DNA of 64,000 nucleotides, taken from positions 46,609,480-46,673,479 of the forward strand of contig JANAVB010005597.1 in the NCBI GenBank assembly GCA_029216955.1, read 5' to 3'. Origin of the DNA: Iris pallida (lineage: Eukaryota > Streptophyta > Magnoliopsida > Asparagales > Iridaceae). The position numbers were made by a program, and so were the translations under genes. Below, piece after piece: positions 45,858 to 58,534 of this stretch; position 1 is the stretch's first letter; every line of letters starts with the position of its first letter. The notes beneath the pieces are model-generated. The model was not told where the DNA came from. It saw only the letters and a list, made by a program, of their open reading frames with translations, and searched no databases.

Positions 45858-48654
45858 ACTTTGTTAATAAGCAATACTTGTCATGAGGAAACATAAATGT
45901 GAACAACTTCATTCACCTAGAAATTAACAGTAAACTATTCTCATCACATCTAAGGCATCCAAAGCCGCAATTTCTTGACACCAATACAATAATTTTGTTC
46001 ATGGCTGGTCAAGTTGTGGCAAAAATAAAAACTATTTAATCCAATTGGGATAACAAATTGCTGCTGCGACGAGCTCATCTCATCACAATATAGAACATCT
46101 GGCAAGTACTTGACCATAAATGAATACACAAAGGCTTTTGAGCTGATCAAGTACATAAATCTTTTAGTACTAACTGAAGTCTCAAAACAGGATTCCAACT
46201 TTCGATATTGCAAAACATAGTGCATTTCAACACAAACCTATGACTACTGATACTACAAAACACCACTATCTAATGCCTTTCAACTGGAAATCATTTAAGC
46301 ATGGGAGCTACGCATGATTCCATGAAACATGTCAAAGTTCGACCCCAGCTGACTGCCAACCTCACCCATTATATAAGCATCACCGTGAACATTCAAAGAA
46401 ACTCAAATAATAAAATCCAATAAGTCAAGACCATGATCTACTGCCTACAGACACATATGCTTACCTATAACTAGGAAACTAAATGACTGTTATCAAATGG
46501 CATTTCTTGTAGCAGGCCTACATATAACTAGGAATTAAACACAATCATCATGCTAGTTTCAAAAAACTAGTCAAACAAAACCAGTCCACATTAAATAAAA
46601 AAAATACACAATTTGTGAATGGAACTTTCCAGTAAAACCTGCAAACAAGATACATAAAAGGAAACTATTCTCCGTGTCGGTGCAACATAGATCTTAACAA
46701 TAAGGTTTTGTTCCTGAAATAAATTTAGTTAAACTGAACCAAAGAAAAAATTACAAGCAAAGTAACATTAGATTATCTATCAGAGTTCTTTTTCTTTTCC
46801 TATTGTTCTGTTCCTTCAATTTTCTGTAACACTTACAACAAATGAGAAAAGAAAGGTCAGCCAAATGAGAAAAAAAAGAAAAGAAAGGGTCACATGTAGC
46901 TCCCTGGACTGGACCTACTGTTTTGTTTCTTCAATTTTCTCTGAAGTACAAAATGAGCTAAATCACCAAACCAAGTCCCTACTACTTTCAGAACCAGTGA
47001 TCCTACTGGTTTCAGAGCCAATTGATTGCAGACACATATTACTATGGGGATAACAAAATAAATAGAGTATAGTCCAATTTTGATTGAATACCAACTTGAG
47101 ATTGGGGCGTTACAAGAACTAACCCAAGTGTCAACAACAATATGACCACGAACTAACCCAAGTGTCGACAACAAGACAAAAGGTACCAACTTGAACAACG
47201 GAAGTAACTTATGCTAACCACAGAGTCATCCCTTTTAGCTACTACATATGTGCCTGACCTAGTTTCTTATACTGCAAAACTCACAACCAAATATTTATGT
47301 ATAGCCCACGTGACCAAATCCTATTGGCAGGATATTCGGTGGTGGGCCCAAACAAATATGGGAGCCAATGGAATTTGGCCACGCGGGCCTGCAATCACGC
47401 CCGCAGGCAAAATATCATTTCCGATAGAAAAAAAAACTTAAAAAAGGAGACCAAAATATGATAGCAAAGGTTAGCTTGTTAAGTATAATTGATATGAGTT
47501 GCCTCTATACAAAACACAACTTTACTCTGCCAGGTTAAAGAAGAGTGAAATCACAAAATTGAGAGAATGAATGTCAACAATATATAAAGCTGTGCAGGAA
47601 AAAAATAACAGAAACACAAAATGATGCAAAACTTTCTAGTGCGAGAGACAAGTTTATGTTTGCTACATATGCAATTTCCTTATTCAGCTTCTTGCTTCTA
47701 TTCCTTATACCTTTTCCATTTGTTCAAGTACCTGTAAGAGCAATCCTCCATATAACGTTGAAGCAACATATTAGAAGAAAATGTTTGTCATATTTCCGGA
47801 ATGAAAACATAAATTTGATAATAAAATTTTATGAGCTAGACATTTTTTGCTGAATCTAGATGTCCCTCTTGTTGTGAGCTAGATCAGTGGTAGCGACTGT
47901 TATGCAAAGACAAGAAACCTATTCAAAGGGTTCTTTGTAACTTCTACGAATTTCTTCGATAATTCCCAATTATAACAAAGTACATCCGCCCTCGTATTAA
48001 AATCAGAACAAAAATCTAAACAAAATTGATAGATATTTGTGCGATAAAAAACGATAGTTAAAGCTTGAACCATATTGTGAATCATTAAAGAACAAGAAGA
48101 AGAAGAATTACTGACATAAACCTTCTGATGTCTGTGACGAAATCGTGCTGGTTTATGGGCTACCGTCCGAGAGCTGGTCGGTGATGGAATCTCACCGACA
48201 GAAACCTGCTGATGTTAGCTCGGGTTATTTCTTCCCTATAATTTGCCTAAAAATTTCTTCCCTAAAATTAGATTTGCCCTAAAACCTGCTAATGTGAGCA
48301 AGGTTTATGTGAGGAGGAGGGGGAGGAGAACTCCTCGGATGAGAGATAACTACCTGGGGCTTCATCCGCTCAGAGGAGAGAGAGAGGGAGAGAGCGTCGG
48401 TCCACGGAGGAGAGTGAGGCTTCACCCGAAGAGAGGGAGAGAGAGAGATGGTCCTCGGAGATAAGTGAGGCGTACCCGCTGGGAGGAGGGAAGGGGAGCT
48501 AGATTTCACCCGCTCGGAGAAGAGCGCGGTGTTTTGATCGGGAAATTTTGATAAGAAAGAGAGGGAAATCAAAATGTGTTCCCCCCATGGCACATTTCTA
48601 ACGCATATTTGTCATGTGAAAGTCACGTGTTAAAGGATTTTTTTTTCCTATTCA
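45858..48654. other. CACTA interior, nothing recognised
   Basis: Mostly AT-rich non-coding DNA. A GAGA-rich GC patch at 48300-48540 has open frames on both strands but low complexity. A roughly 45-base duplication around CACTTGGGTTAGTTC lies near 47110-47165. Confidence 0.4.
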
Positions 48655-48840
48655 ATTTTTACTAAATTACTAACGGTTTTAAATTGTTACCAAATAAATA
48701 AGAAGTGTTATTTATATTAAAATTCAGTTTTTGCTATTAATGCTAACGGTTTTTTGTGTTTCTAACAGTATTTTACCGTTGGTAATTAGTAACGGTAAAT
48801 AAACGTTAGTAATTATAAAAAAATAGTGTTGGAAAATCTC
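48655..48840. repeat. Right subterminal repeats of the CACTA element
   Basis: CTAACGGTTTT, TTTCTAACAG, TTACCGTTGG and AACGGTAAA words, the same family as the left end. Confidence 0.8.
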
Positions 48841-48859
48841 TCTTTTGGTGTAGTGTATG

Positions 48860-49039
48860 GGACTTGGTTCCGAAGAAGACATTCCATAACGAGGAATGGA
48901 TCTTAATTCAACCGTTCCCGTTCGATCGACTCGGTCGATCCTGACCTATCGGTCCCGACCGAATCTATAGCGACAGTGTTCCTTTCTCGCGCACCCCGTG
49001 GACAGAGTACGGGGCACGATGTAGGGACGGGGCACTACA
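48860..49039 (-). repeat. Element C 3' LTR, second piece
   Basis: Resumes with GGACTTGGTTCCGAAG and ends GGGGCACTACA; matches the last 180 bases of the other LTR. Confidence 0.92.
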
Positions 49040-49141
49040 CCATAACCAACTAAGAAAAAGTTTTGCCCTCGAAACTTAAAATAGAACCTACCTCTACGTG
49101 AACAATGAAGGGAACTTTTCTTTCATTTCTGATTCAAGCTC

Positions 49142-50200
49142 CTACGTCGACTCTTCGACCGAGTGGTTCCTCCAGAGGACACGGACGAGGGGAATAGCAT
49201 GGTTGCGGAGAAGTTTATCCTTGCGCTCCAAGATTTGCACCGGCTCTTCGACATATGACAAGTCCGCCTTCAGGTCCAGCTTACCCAAATCCACAACATG
49301 GCTCGGATCATGCACGTACTTCCTCAATTGTGATACGTAGAAGACGTTATGTACCTCTGACAACGCAGGTGGCAAGGCGATTTGGTAAGCTACCGGGGCG
49401 ACTCGCTTCAATATTTCGAACGGGCCAACAAATCTTGGGCTCAATTTCCCCTTCGCACCGAACCTGGAAACTCCACGCATAGGCATCACCTGCAGGAATA
49501 CATGGTCGCCTTCCGAGAACTCGAGGGGGCGTCGGTGCGTGTCGGCATAGCTTTTCTGCCGGCTTTGTGCTATCTTCAATCTTTCTCGTATCAACTTGAC
49601 CTTCTGCACTGTCTGCTCCACCAGCTCCGGACCAAGTATCTGCTGTTCCCCGACTTCATCCCAGCAAATGGGCGATCTACAATTTTGGCCGTACAAAGCT
49701 TCATACGGCGCCATTTGGATGCTGGACTGATAGCTGTTGTTGTATGCAAACTCGGCCAGCGGTAGATGGACGTCCCAACTTGACTTCAAGTCGATCGCAC
49801 AGAGTCGTAACATGTCTTCGAGAATTTGGTTCACCCGTTCTGTTTGGCCGTCAGTCTGAGGATGATAAGCTGAGCTGAACTTCAACTTGGTCCCCAGTGC
49901 TGAATGAAGACTACTCCAGAAGTGCGCTACGAACCGTCCATCCCGATCCGAGACAATAGATACTAGGACCCCGTGCAGCCGAACTACTTCATCAAGATAT
50001 ATCTGAGCAAGGCGGTCGACGCTCCAAGTAACTTTGATGGCGATAAAGTGCGCTGACTTAGTTAGTCGATCGACGATGACCCAGACGGCATCGTTTTCCC
50101 GCGGCATCCTCGACAAGCCAACAACGAAGTCCATAGTGATGTGATCCCACTTCACTCTGGAATGGCGAGGTTCTACATCTCTCCGCCCGGTCGCTGGTGC
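49142..50200 (-). pseudogene. Element C integrase and C-terminal chromodomain-like tail
   Basis: Minus-strand frame with integrase core: KWDHITMDFVVGLSR (first Asp), VSDRDGRFVAHFW (second Asp) and SAYHPQTDGQTERVN (Glu). Then come GKLSPRFVGPFEILKR, the GPF/Y module, and VRVLWRNHSVEEST with a TAG at 49142, where the lineage normally has Trp-Glu. A frameshift near 50190 separates it from the upstream frame. In intact relatives the chromodomain guides insertion to heterochromatin. Confidence 0.88.
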
Positions 50201-52790
50201 TCGGCTTTGACTTGCTGACAGGCCATACATTTTGACACAAAGAGCGGTACGTCCCTCTTCATGCCGTGCCACCAAAAGACAACGCGGAGGTCCTTATACA
50301 TCTTGGTGCTGCCAGGATGCAAGGAATATTTTGCATAGTGCGCCTCCGTCATTATCTCCTTTCTAAGTTCTACGTCGTCCGGTACGCATAGCCGTCCCTT
50401 CACGCGCAATACTCCCGACTCGTCCTCTGCAAAGTCAGACGCTTTTTCTGTCGATATTAGCTTCCGTATCTTCTCCAGTTAGGGGTCGTCCTTCTGTGCA
50501 GACTTGATCCTCTCCAGTAGGCTCGGTTCCACCCACAGTTGTGCCAGTTTCATGTCTCTGAAACGAACTCGAAGCTCGATGCCCATTCCTTCCAAGTCAC
50601 GCAGCAGTCGGTCGTTGATACATAATGAAGCCAAGTACTTCCGGCTCCGCGCATCCGCTACCACATTTCTCTTGCCCGGCGTGTAGTCGATTGATAAGTC
50701 ATAGTCTTTGATTAGTTCGAGCCATCGCCTCTGCCGCAAATTCAGTTCTTTCTGGGTGAAGAAATACTTGAGGCTTTTGTGGTCCATATAAATCCTGCAT
50801 GCCACGCCATAGAGATAGTGACGCCACAGCTTCAATGCGAACACAATTGCCGCTAGTTCTAGGTCGTGCGTGGGGTAGTTCTTCTCGTGCTGCTTCAACT
50901 ACCGGGAAGCAAAAGATATCACCTTATCCCGCTGCATGAGCACACACCCCAAGCCCTTGCCAGAAGCATCACTGAAGATTTGAAATCCCTCCGTCCCTTC
51001 AGGAAGAGCAAGTATAGGGGCCGAAACGAGCCGTTGTTTGAGCTCCTGGAAGGAAGCTTCACAGTCGTCTGACCACTTGAATGCGACTCCTTTCTGGGTG
51101 AGGCGAGTCAACGGCGATGCGATCTTCGCGAAGTCCTTCACGAAGCGTCGGTAGTATCCCGCCAAGCCTAGGAAGCTTCGAATTTCGCTAACTGATGCGG
51201 GCCGTTTCCAATCAGCAACTGCCTCGACTTTCTTCGGATCGACTGCGATGCCCGCGGCAGAGATGATGTGCCCAAGGAGTGAGACGCTGTTAAGCCAGAA
51301 CTCACACTTTCTCATCTTTGCGTACAACTGATTTTCTCGAAGGGTTTGGAGTACCGTCCGCAGATGCTCTGCATGTTGCGCTCGATCCTTCGAGTAGACG
51401 AGGATGTCGTCGATGAAGACTACTACGAACTTGTCAACGAACGGACGGAACACCCGATTCATTAGATCCATGAAGACGGAAGGGGCATTTGTCAGACCGA
51501 ACGGCATTACCAAGAACTCGTAGTGGCCGTAACGAGTGCGGAAGGCAGACTTCGGTACGTCGTCTGGCTTGACTTTGAGTTGGTGGTAACCCGATCGTAG
51601 ATCAATCTTCGAAAACACCGTTGCACCTTGGAGCTGGTCGAACAAGTCGTCGATACGGGGCAGGGGGTATTTGTTTCGGACGGTGGCTTTATTCAATTCC
51701 TGATAGTCGATGCAGAGTCGCATCGATCCATCCTTCTTCTTCGCGAATAGCACGGGCGCACCCCACGGCAAGATACTCGGGCGGATAAACCCTCTGTCGA
51801 GCAATTCCTGAAGTTGTGCCTTCAATTCTTGTAATTTTGCAGGGGCCATTCTGTACGGAGCCATCGAGATCGGACGGGTGTCGGGGAATGTGTCGATGGT
51901 GAACTCTATTTCTCGATCGGACGGCATGCCGGGTAGCTCGTCCGGGAATACGTCTGGGAATTCTGCCACAACATCGGTCTGACCCGCGTTTGCACCATCC
52001 TGTCGCATGTCTCGAACGGAAGCTAGATAGCCTTCGCACCCGGAATGCAGCATCCGTCGAGCCGATATTGCGGAGATCACCATGCAGGTCGGTGACGCCT
52101 CACCACACGAGTAGCATAATTCAGGCACTCCAGGTATACGAAATGTGACCTTCTTTTCAGCGCAGTCTATGGTTGCTTTGCACGGCCCGAGCCAATCCAT
52201 TCCCAGAATGATGTCAAAGTCTTTTATGTCTAGAACTATCACAACCAGACCGATCTTTTGACCGTCGATACAGATAATCCCACCGGCGCAAGCTAAGTTT
52301 GTGAGAATTGGTGTGCCCGAAGGCGTGCTTATGCTAAGGTCAAAATCTAATGATATTACAGGGAATTTGTGCTCGGCGGCAAAGTCCGCCGATATAAAAC
52401 TATGTGAAGCACCTGAATCAAATAACACACGAGCAGGCACATTATTGAATTTTAGTGTACCTGACACTACGGTATCTGACGCCAGCACTTCGTCTCGAGT
52501 CATGGCGTAGACGCGACCCTGAGTGTTGGGGCGACGGTCTCGGCCATTTTGCGGTACGGGTTGTGTGGACGGAGGAGGTCGAGGCGCCTGTCCTCGATTC
52601 TCTTGACGGTGTTGTTGTGGTGGTACGTTGTAATTTTGTCTCCGAGCCCAGCAATCCGCCATTTGGTGCCCCCTTTTTCCACAAAAAAAACATCCCCCGT
52701 CTAAGACAGCACAGTCCCTTTCAGTGTGCCCGTAGCGGTTGCACTTGGCACAGGGAGGAGATGGGTTCTGTCCTTTATAGCCGTCGTTGT
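50173..52790 (-). pseudogene. Element C protease, RT, RNase H and integrase zinc region
   Basis: One frame holding two gag knuckles ([28 protein letters not shown]), the protease [13 protein letters not shown] (about 52400-52430), RT with FIDDILVYS (about 51391-51420), RNase H with [15 protein letters not shown] and [14 protein letters not shown], and the integrase HHCC region (HYAKYSLHPGSTKMY, CMACQQVKAEH). Two in-frame TAG stops interrupt it, at about 50899 (ASR-stop-LKQHEKN, a Gln position) and 50479. The frame is lost near 50190. Confidence 0.9.
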
Positions 52791-53920
52791 TGTTGGCCCA
52801 TTCCATGGTCACACCCGATTTCGATAATCAACTTATACTTTAGTCCATACACAAAATATAGAAAATGCTGCTAACTATTTCAGGATACATGAAATCTTAT
52901 TCAACGGACGATGTACTGCATAAATCCAAGCGTCAAAGTCATCAAAAATTCTGAAGACTCTTTTCTACTTTTATTCTGTATTTTTACACTTTATTGAGTC
53001 TAGGAATTTCCTTGTAAAATCAAGTATGGTATTACTGGCTTAGGGTTAAAATTATTCTCCTTCTCTAAACCTATTTTTACCCTTCATATTTTCGATTACA
53101 AATATTTCAAAAATATATTTCGAAAATATTCCTTTTCAAATGATTTTACAAATTACCAAAAACATGTTTGTAAACTGTTTTTACAAAAGAATTTTATTAT
53201 ATCTCCTGACAGAACTCCTAGCCGAGTTCGGCCCGAGTTCGGCCCGAACTCTGACCGAGTTCGGTCAGTTTGTATTCAAACTTCAGTTGCCTCCAAATCT
53301 GCGAGCAACGTCTATTTTGCGAGATATTTGCATCCGAACTCTGTCCGAGTTCTGCCCGAGTTCGGTTGGTGAAAACACCTATAAATAGAGAAGAACTTTT
53401 CATTTCAAAACATCAATTCATTCTTCACTCTCTTCTCTATTCATCTCAAGTGTTTTCTAGTGATCTAAAAATTTCAAATCTCACCTATACTTCTCTTAGC
53501 CAAAAGCCAGTACTATCAGATTTGATTTAGAAGTCTTTTGGTTATTCAGAGTTGTAAAGAGGTCGTCAAGTTTCAACAACAAATTCTCGTTGTGGAGCTG
53601 GTCGTGCGCTCGTCACCAAGCACGGTGTGTGTTGGAGTTGGTCGTGCACTCGTCAACAAGCACGGTGGTGTAAGAGTTGCAAGCACTCAGTTAAAGCTTG
53701 TGCCTTTAGTGGATTAACATCGAGCAAGAGTACTCGAGACTGGATTAGTCCTCTCAGAGGGATACCAGTATACATCGCTGTGTTACTGAGTTTGATTCTC
53801 CTATCTTTATTTACTGCTCTTACATCATTGCCATAGTTTAATTTTTAATTGGTGATTTTATTTCCGCTGCACACACGCACTCTATTCACCCCCCCTCTAG
53901 AAGTGCTCAACGATCCTACA
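52791..53920 (+). mobile_element. Solo LTR F (SIRE-type)
   Basis: 1130 bases, TGTTGGCCCATTCC to CGATCCTACA, flanked by GTTGT (52786-52790 and 53921-53925). Shares with the Copia B LTR the TTTTTACAYTTTATTGAGTCTAG block, a TATA box, the TGGAYTAGTCCTC block and the TATTCACCCCCCCTCTAG end. No internal domain, so it arose by LTR-LTR recombination. Carries several GAGTTCGGCCCGA words at 53219-53370. Confidence 0.88.
53380..53388 (+). promoter_or_regulatory. TATA box of solo LTR F
   Basis: TATAAATAG preceded by an array of GAGTTCGG/CCGAACTC words, as in Copia B. Confidence 0.75.
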
Positions 53921-54928
53921 GTTGTTTGGATGCTTTGACGCGTGATTGTTGCCTCCCGTATAGCTAGGACGTTTGTGATTGGAGTGACACACAACGTCGG
54001 CAGCACCGGAAGGATGCAGGCTCTCAAGGCGGAGAGCGTGGTTCAGAGCCTCGCCCATGGTCTTGTACTCCGGGACCCCGACATGCGCACCGATAGAGTG
54101 TCGCAGACCCACTTCGAACCGTCGTACACGGCACTCTTCAGTAGGCAGAAACTGGCCAGCAAACTTAGACAACTTATTGAATTCTGCGGCGTACTGTTCC
54201 ACTGTCCTGCTCCCTTGCTTCAACTGCATGAATTCATTCTCCTTCGCTTGAAGAACGGCTGATGGAAGGTACTGGACTTCGAAAGCTTTACGGAACATGG
54301 CTCAAAAGATCGGCGCGGTGGTGTTGTCCGGTCGGATCGCTCGCTTGCGCACGACCCACCAGTCGTGTGCGTTCAACCGTAGTTGAAGTTGTGCGCAGGC
54401 GACTTGCTTCGACTCTTCAATGCCGAGAAGCTCGAAGTGATCTTCCAGCTCTTCCAACCAGTCGATCGCTATGGAAGGACCCTCGGTGCCGCTGAAGGAA
54501 GTGCGGCACGCCTTCTTAAATTCTGACACTTCAAAGTTGTACTTTTTCAGTGTCGCTGGTTGACGCTCGGGCTCCGCCGTGTCGACTTCAATGGGTTGGA
54601 TCGTCGGCCCGGTGGTAGCAGGTGCGGTGACGGTAGGCGCAGTCGCAGAATTTCTGTTGGCCGCCATTTTTTGGACGATCTGTTGCAGGGTATCTAACTG
54701 CTTTTGTTGAAGTTTGGCATGTGCGACAAAGCGAGCTTCGAAGCGAGCTTCGAACTGGGCCTGTCGTTCCTCTACCTGTTGATACCGGTTCGCGGATTGG
54801 TTTTGCTGCGTCTCCATCATGCGCAGTATCCTTTCGATTGTATCGTTAGAAGGTCCGGCCCGCGGACGATGCGAACTACTAGAGCCGCTTGAAGTGCTCT
54901 GTTCTTGCTCGGCCGTGGGTTCCATCAT
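53921..54928 (-). pseudogene. Element C gag, broken by a stop and by solo LTR F
   Basis: Starts MMEPTAEQEQSTSSGSSSS (54928). Contains a Gln-rich segment, FSGTEGPSIAIDWLEELEDH and, after a TGA at about 54302 (Trp by context), FRKAFEVQYLP and VEQYAAEFNKLSKFAG, a typical gypsy gag. It is cut at 53921 by solo LTR F; removing F and one copy of its target duplication brings the frame exactly into the knuckle-protease frame at 52785. Confidence 0.88.
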
Positions 54929-55072
54929 TTCTGCGATACGAAGGCAAATGTATCAGTCATAAATTATTACGGACTCATTATATGGAACAACTTATCTCAT
55001 CGATGCGAGGTCAAAGGTTTGAAACTCTAGACGCGATGCCAAAGGATGTAAAGCCGTGCTCTGATACCATTA

Positions 55073-56653
55073 TGTCACGCCCCGATTCCGTAGAATCGAT
55101 AGTCGTCCCCCGGGCGTGATGCCGTACGAACCTAAGTTGCGATTGCACAAGGCATAGTCATAAGGTTATCCGAAACACAACATCATGTTAGAGTACGCAG
55201 AGAAATTGATTGGCACATTTGAAATAGAAGTAAACTTTTTCATTGATAATAAAACTTCATTTACATTGACTTCATTACATGCATTACCGCGCGGGCTACA
55301 ATATGACTCGACTTACAAAATAAACGCCAATGAGATAGTCGTTCCATACATTACATCCCTTTTTACAAGCAAAAACTATTACGCTTTTCCCCTGGGATTG
55401 AGGAAAGCCGAGCCGCCATCTATTCTTTTGGACTGAGTGCGGGTCTTCTTCAAAAGGAATCCAGAACAAGCCTTTACACGGACGAGGCTTCAAAAGTGTC
55501 CACGCCGCCTTGAAATTTTAGGTGGCACGCCCTTCGTGGTTCGGGGTACCTGCGTGGAGAGCGAGGATCAGTACATTACACTTTGTACTGGTGCGTGGCA
55601 AGTTAATTTCCAAGCTCTCACTTGGTTGAATGAGTTTATATGACTTAGTTCATGAATGTTTCTAACCATCCTAATGAATTTCAAGCAAGCAATGACAAGC
55701 ATAATGTAATTTACGTCGGAACTTACCCCCGGCGGACCGTGCCGCATCTTTTGAAACTTACCATGTTCTTCCCTGTCAATTGTTATCATTTACGTTCCAA
55801 GTGCAATATTTCGTGTGTTGGTCACTGGCTCCCAGAGCCATCGTGGAATCCTCTAGCTTTTGTTAGACGGGGTCCTTTCAGCGCGAGTAGCGAGCCCCGC
55901 TGCAAGTCCTCGCCTAACCCGTGCCCAGCACAGCTAATTATTTGTTTTCCTTTGCCCGCAACGGTCCCGTGGCCTCGGGTTGCCGTGCGGGGAAACGCTC
56001 ACCTTGTCGACAAGTTGTCCATGACCGTACAAAGACATGTTTTTAGTTGTTAAGACATAGCCTACTTTTTCTTTTTGAGAACTTGCTCATTCATTCGTGT
56101 TCGTGCACTTGCATTTATCTTTTTATTCGAAACAACACTATCGACTTTGCCTAAGAAGGGGGTCGAGAAGAGAAGGGTCAGCCACTCACCTTGAGTTTAC
56201 TTCAGCGAGAGAACTTGCTGGTTGCGCTAGACGTCGCCTACGCGATTACCTGAAATCGCACAAGTAACCGATTAGAACACTGCATTATTCAAGAAGTTCG
56301 ATAGGAAATGCGAGTTCGAAATGCAAGCCATGAAAACTATCGAAAACATTTACGAAAGCGCATTCAGAAAACAAAGCCAAAACCAACGCAAGCGGCGTGA
56401 AAAGCAGAGCAACGGGAGGTCTCTCCCGACTCAGCCGCAGAGTCAATCCTCGAGGCGCAACCCGCTGAATATGGGACTTGGTTCCGAAGAAGACATTCCA
56501 TAACGAGGAATGGATCTTAATTCAACCATTCCCGTTCGATCGACTCGGTCGATCCCAACCTATCGGTCCCGACCGAATCGATAGCGACAGTGTTCCTTTC
56601 TCGCGCACCCCGTGGACAGAGTACGGGGCACGATGTAGGGACGGGGCACTACA
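55073..56653 (-). repeat. Element C 5' LTR
   Basis: 1581 bases, uninterrupted, TGTCACGCCCCGATTCCG to GGGGCACTACA. The reference copy for the two-piece 3' LTR. Confidence 0.93.
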
Positions 56654-56658
56654 ATCTC

Positions 56659-57720
56659 AACTATATATCTCAAACACAAGTCTAGAAAAGATAGAGCATG
56701 ATATGGAATCAGATAAAAGGAAAAAACTGAATATAAATAGAGTTATCACACCACACAAAGTAGATGTCCAACACAAATAGATACAAGACCTGAAATATAA
56801 CTAAGACACAACTAACAATCGGAATAATCCGATACAAACTGAAAACTATAAACACTAGACTAGACTAGAGTAGACTAGGCACCCTCTACTGAGCTAGATG
56901 CTCCTCAGGCTCCTGAAGGTCACCCTTATGTGTCCCATAGAAGGTAGGACAGTCACCATCATCATCTGTAATATTTTCAACAGGTCCAGTTAGGACAGGA
57001 ACGAGCACAATACATCTCACGCAGTTCATATCATATTGGAAAATGAAAGCATGCAAAGAGTAAGATACATGGACTGTAAAGAAATATATATATAAACGAG
57101 AGAGATTTGATAACTGGAAATATCTATATATATGATAAGTAAGAACTGTAGGTAACCTGTAATTTAGAGCATGAGATGGTTATATAAACGGTTTAGGACA
57201 ATGCAAGGGTAACTCCATCATACGTGAGTGTACCATGGACATATACATGATTTCACAAGATTTTACAAGATGGGATTTTGATCACATAACCATTTCCTAC
57301 TCACCCTCCCCAATTAGTACACAACGATCCAGTCAAGTTACGTTACCTTGTACAAGAGGTTTTTATCATGTTTGCTCACGTGATCATGAGAGTACAAGAT
57401 TGCATAAGAGTATACATGAAAGCGGTGTACATGAAATACAAGATGTTTATGAAAAGCACATAATAACTGTATCAAATGCACCCCGAGGGAGATAACATCG
57501 CATGACAAGATCCATATAGTACCAATCCGTGATAATGACGTGACAGCATCATGTAAAGTAATCTAAAGCAAGAATATAAGTCCTAACAAGTATGAAATGA
57601 TCAGAGAATGTACTCGCCTGTCACCCTGTATGACTGATATGAATAGATGTCCGAACTGGTGTCACAGAATCCTATTTAGAGTAAAACAGGTCACAATATA
57701 TCCACTGTAGGCCTCAAAAA
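56659..57720 (-). repeat. Element D 5' LTR, second piece
   Basis: Continues the broken LTR: 56659-57150 matches 35860-36331. From about 57150 to 57700 there is no second copy to compare, because the left LTR is truncated there. The outer border is uncertain. Confidence 0.75.
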
Positions 57721-58074
57721 TGAAAGTCACGCTGAGTTGATCAGGACAAAGTCTAAAAGTCACGCTGAGTTGATCAAGACAATGTTTAAAAAAGTCACGC
57801 TGAGAGACAGCTCATCATTTGTCAGAGTGTCATTATGACTGACAGCACGACAGTCAAAGAATGTCTCCTCGTATGCCTCGTATGCATGGAACTCGAGAGA
57901 TCACAGCCGACTATTGCGTGACTTTCGAAATCTTCTTCAACAAGACTCAGCCTTCATCAAGTTGGCGTACCAAAAGAGCTTATTGTCATTTAATACGACT
58001 GACAAAAGGCAATCAATGTCAGAGATTTTGTGTCAGTCGAGGCACGTCGAATCAAGATAGCTGGCCGTTCTGAC

Positions 58075-58320
58075 TCAAGTCTGCGTGTATTTTGAACTTC
58101 TATGTTCCTTCCTCAAGCTTGCGTGCATTTTGAAGCTTTCTGCCCCAAGTCTGCGTGGATTCTGAAGCTTTCTGCCCCAAGTCTGCGTGGATTCTGAAGC
58201 TTTCTGCCCCAAGTCTGCGTGAATTCTGAAGCTTTCTGCCCCAAGTCTGCGTAGATTCTGAAGTTTTCTGCCCCAAGTCTGCGTGGATTTCGTCCTCAAC
58301 AAGCCTGCGTAGATTTCATC
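58075..58320 (+). repeat. 32-bp tandem repeat in LTR E
   Basis: The unit AAGTCTGCGTGGATTCTGAA plus GCTTTCTGCCCC is repeated about six times, with degenerate copies at both ends. Lies about 200 bases upstream of the TATA box, where U3 enhancers usually sit. Confidence 0.9.
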
Positions 58321-58525
58321 AAATTGGAGTACGTGGCAGCCATGCCACCAATCTTTCACCTGCGTGTCCTGTAACTTGCACACGACTCATGCACGATTGC
58401 CATGTGTCCAACAGTTACAGGCCACGTCCAGTAACTGCTCATAACCTTGCATATGTTTAATCCTGCATGATTTTTAACTATGCACAGGTTGTGAAGACAG
58501 TTATCTTTTCAGTTATTTTTGACTC

Positions 58526-58534
58526 TATAAATAG
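58526..58534 (+). promoter_or_regulatory. TATA box of LTR E
   Basis: TATAAATAG, followed about 30 bases on by the likely transcription start region. Confidence 0.75.

Larger units (their letters stand above)
39308..48855 (-). mobile_element. CACTA (En/Spm-like) element with captured gene
   Basis: The right terminus reads TTTTGGTGTAGTG, the exact complement of CACTACACCAAAA; the left is a one-base variant, CACAACACCAAAA, preceded by CA. TATG flanks both sides (39304-39307 and 48856-48859); CACTA normally duplicates 3 bases. Subterminal arrays of CTAACGGT/ACCGTTAG occupy about 39330-39700 and 48660-48835. Inside are remains of a plant En/Spm second gene (39935-40440) and a segment of a host PGAP3 gene (42730-43568), both minus. 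No tnp2-type transposase was found, so it is non-autonomous. Confidence 0.88.
37907..56653 (-). mobile_element. Gypsy element C (Tekay-like), with CACTA and solo LTR inside
   Basis: A complete Ty3/gypsy element on the minus strand, flanked by ATCTC (37902-37906 and 56654-56658). The LTRs are 1581 bases each: 55073-56653, and 37907-39307 plus 48860-49039 once the CACTA is removed. The primer site beside the 5' LTR reads TGGTATCAGAGCACGG (minus strand, about 55054-55070). Gene order is gag, protease, RT, RNase H, integrase; the end of pol (VRVLWRNHSVEEST) is the chromodomain-like tail of the Tekay/Del lineage. Several stops and a frameshift make it inactive. The LTRs differ at about 45 sites by hand count. 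Confidence 0.93.
35691..57720 (-). mobile_element. Gypsy element D, deleted, split by gypsy C
   Basis: A Ty3/gypsy element on the minus strand reduced to 5' LTR, gag and part of the 3' LTR. The 5' LTR begins at 37736 (TGTCACGACCCGCACC), is broken at 37906 by element C and resumes at 56659. The 3' LTR (35691-36331) ends abruptly inside gag, so pol and the rest of that LTR are missing. The right border is not sharp; the sequence changes near 57700-57720, where element E starts. Confidence 0.8.

Noticed and set aside
48243..48593. Arg/Glu-rich frames on both strands
   Set aside because: GAGAGG-rich low-complexity DNA inside the CACTA element.
58075..58383. Minus-strand frame with repeated peptide
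   Set aside because: Shadow of the 32-base LTR repeat in non-coding DNA.
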